Shown in pieces: positions 1 to 5,891 of a DNA stretch of 22,244 nt (the first letter of the stretch is position 1; each line of letters starts with the position of its first letter). Source of the DNA: a virus; IMG/VR virus record IMGVR_UViG_3300013230_000004, positions 1-22,244 of that record; one strand, 5' to 3'. Both the position numbers and the translations under genes were made by a program. The notes under the pieces were generated by a model. That model was given only the letters and a program-made list of their open reading frames with translations, had not been told where the DNA came from and searched no databases.

Positions 1-516
1 TTTGTAGAAAGAGAAACTCCTTTCTATCAGTTAGGAAAAATTTATTATTTCACTATGACTGCCGAAATCTATGAGGCAGGCAACGCTATCTTTGATACTG
101 GTAATGCCAACCTCGATAGTCTTGGTCAAGAAAGTCAGAGTGCTTATGAATTCCCAGTCAACTTCAAAGCGGGTGGCACTGGTAATTATGAGATTGGTGA
201 AAAAGTCCGACAGTCATATAGTAAGACTGGTTTAGGTGCCCCTATTGTGGTGGAAGCAACTGTAGCAGATTGGGACCCAGACAATTATATACTAAAACTT
301 ACCTATATAAATGGTGATTTAGTAGAGGATGCTGACATCATAGGTCAGTCATCTGGTGCTACATGGGAAGTTGATAACTTCTCCACTATTGATATTGACC
401 TTGAGAATAATGACTTCGCACAGAATCAATATCTTGAGGACTTTGGCGACGACATTATTGATTGGACCGAAGGCAACCCATTCGGTGAGTATGGAAACAA
501 AACGGATAGCTTCTGA
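1..516 (+). CDS. 14: Neck protein gp14, 5'-truncated
   Basis: The reading frame is open from the first base, so the gene begins upstream and 171 residues are visible (T4 gp14 is about 256). In T4, gp14 and gp13 form the neck that joins the DNA-filled head to the tail. The visible part starts FVERETPFYQLGKIYYFT, a piece typical of gp14, followed by an acidic C-terminal half (EDADIIG, DIDLENND, EDFGDDIIDW). The ATG at 55 is internal and is not the true start, because the homologous sequence continues before it. The stop codon overlaps the gp15 start by one base (TGATG), which suggests translational coupling. The gp14-gp15-gp16 order is that of T4 and supports the call. Function comes from the family; no catalytic residue is expected. 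Confidence 0.82.
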   Translation, partial: FVERETPFYQLGKIYYFTMTAEIYEAGNAIFDTGNANLDSLGQESQSAYEFPVNFKAGGTGNYEIGEKVRQSYSKTGLGAPIVVEATVADWDPDNYILKLTYINGDLVEDADIIGQSSGATWEVDNFSTIDIDLENNDFAQNQYLEDFGDDIIDWTEGNPFGEYGNKTDSF

Positions 517-1316
517 TGTTAGGTAGTCATTTTTATCACTCATGTATTAAAAAAACTGTAGTTGCTTTCGGCACGCTGTTTAACAACATTCAGGTCATTA
601 AAAAAGACCCTGAGACGAATGTTGAGATTGAGCGTCAAAAGGTAGCAGTTGCCTATGGTCCTAAGAATAAGTTTCTTGCTCGTCTTGAGCAGAATCCTGA
701 GGTAGGTCGTAAGGTTGCTATCACGCTTCCTAGAATCTCATTTGAGATGACCACCATGAATTATGACCCGTCAAGAAAGACGAGTCCTATTCAGTATTAC
801 CTAAAGGAAGATGGGTCTAGCACTAGTGCTAAGAAGCAATACATGCCAGTGCCATACAACATTGGTTTTGAATTAGGTATTATTGCAAAGTCACAGGATG
901 ATGCTCTGCAGATTATCGAGCAGATTCTACCATTCTTCCAACCAGCATTTACTGTCACGGTAAATATGATTCCTGACATGGAAGAGAAAAGAGACATTGC
1001 ATATGTCCTCAACTCTATTGACTATGAAGATGATTATGAAGATGACTTCATGACTAGAAGAAGTATCATCTATACACTAGGATTTACTGCTAAGACATAT
1101 CTCTACGGTCCTCTTGTCAATGCAGACCTCATTCGTAAGAGTGTTGTGGAAGCAAACGTTGGTGACTTAGGGCAGCATAAGAGGACGATGCGTTACACCA
1201 CACAACCAGAAGCGAAGACAGACCTCAATGCAGATAGTGTTGTCGATGCTGCAGATACATTACTGCTCAACCCAGATGACGACTTCGGATTCAATGAAGG
1301 GATTGAAATCTTATGA
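516..1316 (+). CDS. 15: Tail sheath stabilizer / tail terminator gp15
   Basis: This protein of 266 residues is close to T4 gp15 (272). In T4 a gp15 hexamer caps the finished tail, holds the last sheath ring and docks to the neck. The N-terminus MLGSHFYHSCIKKTVVAFG followed by LFNNIQV is the characteristic gp15 opening, and the PRISFEMTTMNYDPSRK segment in the first third is also typical. The start is fixed by the one-base overlap with the gp14 stop and by family length. The C-terminus carries an unexpected DLNADSVVDAAD segment (residues 236-247) that matches a dockerin or EF-hand-like calcium loop, followed by an acidic tail (NPDDDFGFNE). The stop overlaps the next start by four bases (ATGA). 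Confidence 0.88.
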   Translation: MLGSHFYHSCIKKTVVAFGTLFNNIQVIKKDPETNVEIERQKVAVAYGPKNKFLARLEQNPEVGRKVAITLPRISFEMTTMNYDPSRKTSPIQYYLKEDGSSTSAKKQYMPVPYNIGFELGIIAKSQDDALQIIEQILPFFQPAFTVTVNMIPDMEEKRDIAYVLNSIDYEDDYEDDFMTRRSIIYTLGFTAKTYLYGPLVNADLIRKSVVEANVGDLGQHKRTMRYTTQPEAKTDLNADSVVDAADTLLLNPDDDFGFNEGIEIL

Positions 1317-1720
1317 CAAAGTTTGAGGATAATATGGAAGAAATCTTTGATATCGATGTCTCAGAGGAAACTAAACCTGCTGAGATTGTGAAGGAAGAAG
1401 AAAACGTTGACGCTACTAAAGATTACGAATATACCCGAGGAGAGTTGTATAGACTCATCGAGCAGGGTCAAGAGGCAGTACAGGGCGCTCTAGAGGTCGC
1501 TCAGGAGTCTGGTCATCCTAGAGCGTTTGAGGTGGCAGTCAACGCTATGAAGCAGGTAGCAGACATGTCTGACAAGTTGATTGACCTACAACAAAAGATG
1601 AAAAACCTAAATAAGGATGAGGAGAAAAAAGGTCCTTCCTCTGTCACAAACAATGCTATCTTCTTGGGTAGCACTGCTGAGTTGCAGAAGATGCTCAAGC
1701 GTGGGAAGGTCGAAGAATAA
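1313..1720 (+). CDS. 16: Small terminase subunit gp16
   Basis: This protein of 135 residues fits a small terminase subunit by position, just after gp15, and by composition. The acidic N-terminus (about residues 1-42) is followed by a helical, coiled-coil-prone core (about 43-100, including ALEVAQESGHPRAFEVAVNA and QVADMSDKLIDLQQKMK) and a basic C-terminus (LKRGK). T4 gp16 has about 164 residues and forms rings that regulate gp17 and recognise packaging DNA. The GHPRAFEVA segment and the C-terminal NAIFLGSTAELQKML are recognisable from cyanophage gp16 proteins. It overlaps gp15 by four bases. Unusually, the large subunit gene is not next to it: four genes intervene. The family call is fairly sure; the exact DNA-binding element cannot be seen. 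Confidence 0.78.
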   Translation: MTKFEDNMEEIFDIDVSEETKPAEIVKEEENVDATKDYEYTRGELYRLIEQGQEAVQGALEVAQESGHPRAFEVAVNAMKQVADMSDKLIDLQQKMKNLNKDEEKKGPSSVTNNAIFLGSTAELQKMLKRGKVEE

Positions 1721-1734
1721 ACAGGGAAACTAAA

Positions 1735-2181
1735 ATGAACACTGTAAGACCACTTGGACAAATTACATCTATTGATGCTGCAACAATCGACGCAGGATAT
1801 CCTTCTGGTAGTGGAGGAGGAATGTTAAACGGGAAAGAAATTCTACGAGCAACCACGGTTAGAATTGATAACCAATCAGATTTTCCTATCGTAGCAAGAC
1901 TTGTGCAAGTGCAAGCTCTCAATGCTGCTACTGGCGAACCATTCAGTGTTTTCCAACAAAATAATGTAGAGACTTTTAATTATTATGACATGATTGTCAA
2001 ACCTGCAGAAACAGTTTATGTTTCAAAACATGCAACTCCTACAGTGCTTGACGACCCCAACATTCCAACTTACATCCCAGAAACATCTGGAGAAACTATT
2101 CAGATAAGACTTGCTCCTGGTATTGCTACTGGTGCTGCTACTGGATTTATCTATGCTTCACCTGTAACTGTAGAGGGTTGA
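1735..2181 (+). CDS. Uncharacterised, probably virion-associated protein
   Basis: I do not recognise a named family. The protein has 148 residues, no signal peptide, no membrane segment and only one Met after the N-terminal third. It is rich in Gly, Ala, Thr, Val and Pro, with a PSGSGGGML linker at about residues 23-31, and reads like a beta-rich structural domain (TTVRIDNQSDFPIVARLVQV; TIQIRLAPGIATGAATGFIY). The lack of enzymatic motifs and its place between gp16 and the next beta-rich protein suggest a capsid or tail decoration role, which is inference only. A GGGAAAC stretch lies just upstream of the start. The stop is one base before the next ATG, so the two are probably translated together. 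Glycine is often GGA here, whereas gp23 prefers GGC and GGT. Confidence 0.6.
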   Translation: MNTVRPLGQITSIDAATIDAGYPSGSGGGMLNGKEILRATTVRIDNQSDFPIVARLVQVQALNAATGEPFSVFQQNNVETFNYYDMIVKPAETVYVSKHATPTVLDDPNIPTYIPETSGETIQIRLAPGIATGAATGFIYASPVTVEG

Positions 2182-2182
2182 T

Positions 2183-3025
2183 ATGGCACAGTGGAATAAA
2201 GACGAACAGGCATACAGAGCACAGGATACAACAAACTTTGAGGTAGTGATGCTTGCCGACCAAGACGGCAACCCACTGAATAGTTATGGATCGGCTGCTA
2301 ACATCCCGATTGCTGCTGGACAATTACAAGGTTATTCCTCTATTGAAAAGTTCGGTAGAAATCCAAGTGTCGCTACAAGTATTGAAACTATTTGGGATCG
2401 TGGTGGTATCTACGAATATCTAACATCCGCTGCAGCAGTTTATGTTTATTCTGCTGATGCCAACGATGGATTGACTGGAACTGGAGCTAGAAAAGTAACA
2501 GTTCAAGGACTGGATACTAATTACAATTTGGTTCAGGAAGAAGTTACAGTTAATGGTGCTGCTTCTACACAAACATTCTTGAGAGTTTATAGAGCATTTA
2601 TTACTGAAGCTGGTACTGATGGATACAATAGAGGTGATGTTGTTATCAGCACCGCAGCATCAGGAGGAGGCACAGTCCTAGCACAACTTGGTGGTGATGG
2701 AGCTGGAGTTAACTATATTGGCTTCGGTCAAACTATGCTATCTTTGTATACAGTTCCTGCTGGTAAGACAGCATATCTAACACAGTGGACTATTGGAGCA
2801 GCAGATTACAATACAGCAACATCTGCTTTCTTGAGAACCAGATTGCCAGTCAATGGATTTGTGATGACAACATCAGATACTATGTCAGTATCGGGTGGTT
2901 TCCATGTAAAGAACTATTCTATTCCACTAAAGTTTAACGAGAAAGTAGACATTGAAGTTCAGGCATTCAATGGTGCTGGAACTCAAATCAGTTCAACGTT
3001 TAATCTTATTCTTGTAGACAACTAA
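2183..3025 (+). CDS. Putative beta-rich structural protein (phage-conserved, function unknown)
   Basis: This protein of 280 residues has features I associate with a family of marine-phage structural proteins: a KFGRNPSVATSIETIWDRGG segment (about residues 52-71), a tract near GLTGTGARKVTVQGLDTNY, then LVQEEVTVNGA and a beta-rich C-terminal half. It is rich in Gly, Ala, Thr and Ser, with no transmembrane segment and no catalytic motif. The repeated short strand patterns suggest a beta-sandwich or a head-decoration or fibre-like protein. The start follows the previous stop by one base, and the stop overlaps the next start (TAATG). Its presence between the terminase subunits is not seen in T4. 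Family resemblance is from memory; the function is inferred from composition and place. Confidence 0.62.
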   Translation: MAQWNKDEQAYRAQDTTNFEVVMLADQDGNPLNSYGSAANIPIAAGQLQGYSSIEKFGRNPSVATSIETIWDRGGIYEYLTSAAAVYVYSADANDGLTGTGARKVTVQGLDTNYNLVQEEVTVNGAASTQTFLRVYRAFITEAGTDGYNRGDVVISTAASGGGTVLAQLGGDGAGVNYIGFGQTMLSLYTVPAGKTAYLTQWTIGAADYNTATSAFLRTRLPVNGFVMTTSDTMSVSGGFHVKNYSIPLKFNEKVDIEVQAFNGAGTQISSTFNLILVDN

Positions 3026-3519
3026 TGAAAACCTTCAAAGAATTCCGCACTCAATTAAATGAGTATTCAGAGTATAGCATGGTTCGTAGAGAATTAGCTG
3101 TATCAATGACTGCTATTGAAAGAATAAATAAGCACGTCCAAGGTGACGGTAACCTTGAGGCATGGGTCCAATCTAAGATTACCCGTGCAACTGATTACCT
3201 TGATACTGTAGCTGATTATATGGATAGTGGCGTAAGTGAATCCTTGGATGTTCCCCACGAAGAAGTAAATGAAGGAGCAGCCTGGACCAAAAAATCAGGA
3301 AAGAAAAAGTCTGGAGGTCTTAACGAGAAAGGAAGAAAATCTTACGAGAGAGAAAATCCTGGAAGCGACCTTAAGGCACCATCAAAGAAGGTTGGAAATC
3401 CCCGTCGCGCATCCTTTTGCGCTAGAATGAAAGGGATGAAGAAGAAACTAACATCCAAGAAAACCGCTAGAGACCCCGACTCGCGTATCAATAAGTCCCT
3501 CAGGGCATGGAATTGTTAA
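3025..3519 (+). CDS. Basic protein with capsid-targeting-like N-terminus and DUF6321-like C-terminus
   Basis: This protein has 164 residues in two parts. The N-terminus MKTFKEFRTQLNEY closely resembles the T4 capsid-targeting peptide (MKTYQEFIAEA in internal protein III), with a predicted gp21 cleavage motif L-N-E at residues 11-13. A helical region follows to about residue 80. The C-terminal half is strongly basic and contains GGLNEKGRKSYE, NPRRASFCARM, then KKKLTSKKTARDPDSR and LRAWNC. That pattern resembles the phage domain I know as DUF6321. The combination suggests a protein packed into the prohead and perhaps binding DNA, like the T4 internal proteins, but this is inference. The start overlaps the preceding stop (TAATG). 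Cys at 132 and 164 could form a disulphide or bind a metal. Confidence 0.65.
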   Translation: MKTFKEFRTQLNEYSEYSMVRRELAVSMTAIERINKHVQGDGNLEAWVQSKITRATDYLDTVADYMDSGVSESLDVPHEEVNEGAAWTKKSGKKKSGGLNEKGRKSYERENPGSDLKAPSKKVGNPRRASFCARMKGMKKKLTSKKTARDPDSRINKSLRAWNC

Positions 3520-3564
3520 GAGAATATTTATAAAGGAAGTGTGCATTTCGTTACACAAAGTAGC

Positions 3565-3592
3565 TTGACAAACATTTTTACTCCTATATAAT
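3565..3592 (+). promoter_or_regulatory. Exact-consensus sigma-70 promoter
   Basis: A -35 hexamer TTGACA (3565-3570) and a -10 hexamer TATAAT (3587-3592) are separated by 16 bases. Both match the bacterial housekeeping sigma consensus at every position. The predicted start, near 3599, leaves a leader of about 20 bases with an AAGGAAAG ribosome-binding stretch before the ATG at 3621. It would drive the zinc-ribbon gene and probably gp17 from host RNA polymerase. Confidence 0.8.
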
Positions 3593-3620
3593 AATATTCC
3601 AGTCTCAAGGAAAGACTTAA

Positions 3621-3878
3621 ATGGAAGAAAGAGAATTTTCCGACCTCAAATTAACGAGGAAGGAATGTCCGAAATGCGGTGCAACGTGGATTAATGGTGA
3701 GCATCGATGGTCGGGCACAGGTAACAAGGGTAGCGAAATGGACCTGGCAGGTCTGGTTTGCAACAACCTTGGAGATGACACCTGCATCAATCCTATGAAA
3801 GGAAGAGATGGTGGTGACACTTGGGCGAAACGCCTAGAAGATCTTGAGAAGATGGAGTTTGATTCCGAGAATAAATAG
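3621..3878 (+). CDS. Small zinc-ribbon-like protein upstream of gp17
   Basis: This 85-residue protein has two Cys groups: CPKC at about residues 16-19 and a later pair in LVCNNLGDDTCIN (about 47-55). The spacing fits a zinc ribbon, though the second pair (C-x6-C) is wider than the usual CxxC. An HRW segment lies between them. The ends are highly charged (MEEREF; KRLEDLEKMEFDSENK). No nuclease or helix-turn-helix motif is visible. It is the first gene after a consensus sigma-70 promoter, with an AAGGAAAG ribosome-binding site, so it is likely made early. Its stop codon overlaps a late-promoter-like box preceding gp17. Function is unknown; a DNA- or RNA-binding role would be a guess from the zinc ribbon. 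Confidence 0.7.
   Translation: MEEREFSDLKLTRKECPKCGATWINGEHRWSGTGNKGSEMDLAGLVCNNLGDDTCINPMKGRDGGDTWAKRLEDLEKMEFDSENK
3870..3877 (+). promoter_or_regulatory. Late-promoter-like box before gp17
   Basis: AATAAATA matches the relaxed T4 late box (NATAAATA) and ends 24 bases before the gp17 start. It overlaps the end of the zinc-ribbon gene. It would be recognised by polymerase carrying gp55. AT-rich sequence makes chance matches possible. Confidence 0.45.
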
Positions 3879-3901
3879 CTCGGTAAGAAATATAATGACG
3901 C

Positions 3902-5566
3902 ATGGCAGACGCCGTATATCTTGGTAATCCTAATCTAAAGAAAACCAATACTGCAATCAACTTCACAAAGAAGCAGGTTGCTGAATTTATTAAGTGTAAG
4001 GACGACCCCGTATACTTTACTAGAAACTATATTAAGATTGTTTCTCTGGATGAAGGTCTAGTCCCATTTAAGATGTGGGATTTCCAAGAGCAACTAATTG
4101 AAAATTTCCATAAAGAAAGATTCAATATTGCAAAGCTTCCTCGACAGACAGGTAAGTCAACTACGGTTGTCTCTTATCTGTTGCATTATGCTTTGTTCAA
4201 TGACAACGTAAAGATTGCAATTCTTGCTAACAAGGCAGAGACTGCTAGAGAATTGCTATCGAGACTTCAACTCGCATATGAGAATATTCCTAAGTGGATG
4301 CAGATGGGCATCGTCGCTTGGAATAGAGGCTCTATGGAATTAGAGAATGGCAGTAAAATTATTGCTGCATCTACGTCATCTGCATCTGTCCGAGGTAACT
4401 CTTTCAACATCATCTTCTTGGACGAATTTGCGTTTATTCCAAACCATATCTCAGAGCAGTTTTTCTCGTCTGTATATCCTACCATCTCCTCTGGTAAAAC
4501 CACCAAAGTTATTATCATTTCTACGCCTAACGGCATGAATATGTTTTATAAACTTTGGCATGATGCTGAGCGTGGAAAGAATAGTTATAAACCTCTAGAG
4601 GTCCACTGGTCACAGGTCCCAGGAAGGGATGCTGCATGGAAAGAGCAAACGATTGCTAACACGTCAGCACGACAGTTTACACAAGAATTTGAGTGTGAAT
4701 TCCTAGGGTCTGTTGATACTCTCATCTCTGCATCTAAACTTCGCACGATGGTGTATGAAGACCCCATCGCTGATAACAGTAAGGGTCTGATGGTATATGA
4801 AAATGCCGACCCAGAAAAAGATTATATCATGACTGTTGACGTGTCGCGAGGCACAGACAACGATTACTCAGCGTTTATTGTATTTGATATCACCACGCTA
4901 CCGTGGCGTATTGTAGCAAAGTATCGAAACAGATCTATCAAACCAATTCTATTCCCTAGTATCGTAGACCAAGTAGGAAAGAATTATAACGACGCATACA
5001 TCCTAATTGAAGTCAATGACATTGGTGAGCAGGTAGGCAACATCCTCCACTATGATTTGGAGTATCCTAACATCCTCATGTGTGCAATGCGAGGAAGAGC
5101 AGGACAAGTTGTAGGTCAGGGATTCTCTGGTGCCAAATCACAACTTGGTCTCAAGATGTCCAAGGTAACTAAGAAGGTGGGATGCTCCAACCTTAAAACT
5201 CTAATTGAGGATGACAAACTTCTCATCAATGACTATGAAATTATTGCAGAGTTGACAACATTCATTCAAAAGAATCAATCGTTTGAAGCAGACGAGGGTC
5301 ACCATGATGACTTGGTGATGTGTCTAGTCTTGTTTGCTTGGTTGGCAGTCCAGCCATACTTCAGAGAGATGACAGACAATGATGTCCGTAAACGCATCTA
5401 TGAAGAGCAAGCAAATCAAATCGAGCAAGACATGTCACCGTTTGGTTTTATCCTCAATGGTGTTGATGACGAGGAATCAACCTTCGTAGATAAAGATGGT
5501 GAGGTGTGGCATCTAGATGAATATGGTGATAAAGCTATTGATGTTTCTTACATGCTAGGTTTCTAA
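3902..5566 (+). CDS. 17: Large terminase subunit gp17 (packaging ATPase and nuclease)
   Basis: This motor ATPase pumps DNA into the prohead and cuts the concatemer. It has 554 residues (T4 gp17 has 610). ATPase domain: Walker A in LPRQTGKST (about residues 79-87), Walker B with catalytic Glu in IIFLDEFAF (170-178; D174, E175), and the coupling motif ISTPNG (206-211). The RNase H-like nuclease domain keeps acidic residues in TVDVSRGTDNDYS (D313), LIEVNDIG (E370) and HHDDLVMC (D469/D470), equivalent to T4 LDCSEG and EHDDLV. The N-terminus MADAVYLGNPNLKK supports this start, although no clear Shine-Dalgarno precedes it. The stop overlaps the next ATG (TAATG). All key motifs are intact, so the enzyme should be active. 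Confidence 0.96.
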   Translation: MADAVYLGNPNLKKTNTAINFTKKQVAEFIKCKDDPVYFTRNYIKIVSLDEGLVPFKMWDFQEQLIENFHKERFNIAKLPRQTGKSTTVVSYLLHYALFNDNVKIAILANKAETARELLSRLQLAYENIPKWMQMGIVAWNRGSMELENGSKIIAASTSSASVRGNSFNIIFLDEFAFIPNHISEQFFSSVYPTISSGKTTKVIIISTPNGMNMFYKLWHDAERGKNSYKPLEVHWSQVPGRDAAWKEQTIANTSARQFTQEFECEFLGSVDTLISASKLRTMVYEDPIADNSKGLMVYENADPEKDYIMTVDVSRGTDNDYSAFIVFDITTLPWRIVAKYRNRSIKPILFPSIVDQVGKNYNDAYILIEVNDIGEQVGNILHYDLEYPNILMCAMRGRAGQVVGQGFSGAKSQLGLKMSKVTKKVGCSNLKTLIEDDKLLINDYEIIAELTTFIQKNQSFEADEGHHDDLVMCLVLFAWLAVQPYFREMTDNDVRKRIYEEQANQIEQDMSPFGFILNGVDDEESTFVDKDGEVWHLDEYGDKAIDVSYMLGF

Positions 5567-5796
5567 TGGATTTTGATTCTCAGATAAAATTAGAGCACTT
5601 ACTATTCAAGGAAAGAAGGTGTAGGTCTTGTGATCAACATAAAGATTTGGTCACAGAATTTTATCTGTATAGAAAGTCAAAACCACATCTACCATCATCA
5701 TATGCATATGAATGTAAAGACTGTGCTGTGAGGAGAATGGTAGTGTCTAGGATAACAGACACTATTTTTGACCGCTACGAATACCCTGATTGGTAA
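5566..5796 (+). CDS. Small zinc-finger protein downstream of gp17
   Basis: This 76-residue protein has two clean CxxC knuckles: CRSC (about residues 19-22) and CKDC (about 50-53), which together should hold one zinc ion. Between them is a basic, aromatic stretch (FYLYRKSKPH, SSYAYE). The C-terminus is RRMVVSRI then an acidic, aromatic end (DRYEYPDW). The knuckle pattern resembles the zinc-binding part of small phage HNH or endonuclease VII-like proteins, but no HNH or other catalytic motif is visible, so I do not call it a nuclease. It overlaps the gp17 stop by one base, which suggests coupled translation. Together with the upstream zinc-ribbon gene it brackets gp17. Function unknown. Confidence 0.72.
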   Translation: MDFDSQIKLEHLLFKERRCRSCDQHKDLVTEFYLYRKSKPHLPSSYAYECKDCAVRRMVVSRITDTIFDRYEYPDW

Positions 5797-5848
5797 AGAG
5801 TTCATGCATTGTTCCTGCAAAAAATGACCATCTGAAATACTCATTTTC

Positions 5849-5855
5849 CTAAATA
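5849..5855 (+). promoter_or_regulatory. Late-promoter-like box before gp18
   Basis: CTAAATA lies 36 bases before the gp18 start, in a 95-base gap between the small zinc-finger gene and gp18. The same box recurs before gp23 and the gp3-like gene, which supports a promoter role. Confidence 0.5.
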
Positions 5856-5856
5856 T

Positions 5857-5885
5857 TTGTAGATTAAAAATGCTTCTACAAGGAG
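5857..5885 (+). promoter_or_regulatory. Leader hairpin beside the gp18 ribosome-binding site
   Basis: A perfect 7-base inverted repeat (TTGTAGA at 5857-5863, TCTACAA at 5875-5881) with an 11-base loop sits in the gp18 leader. The last base of its 3' arm is the first base of the AGGAG ribosome-binding site (5881-5885), six bases before the ATG. It could tune sheath translation or stabilise the mRNA. Confidence 0.45.
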
Positions 5886-5891
5886 ATAAAC

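Noticed and set aside
1607-1613. CTAAATA inside gene 16, as a promoter for the 1735 gene
   Set aside because: It lies about 120 bases upstream within coding sequence, much farther than the other boxes. Similar boxes occur inside other genes (3025 gene, gene 21, uvsY), so chance is more likely.
3525-3532. TATAAATA, the exact T4 late promoter, on the minus strand
   Set aside because: It would transcribe antisense into the 164-residue gene and no minus-strand gene is supported. In about 22 kb of AT-rich DNA one exact 8-mer on either strand is expected by chance.
5566-5796. Calling the 76-residue zinc protein an HNH or homing endonuclease
   Set aside because: Only the zinc knuckles are visible. 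There is no HNH, LAGLIDADG or GIY-YIG motif, and gp17 is uninterrupted, so no intron or homing insertion is supported.
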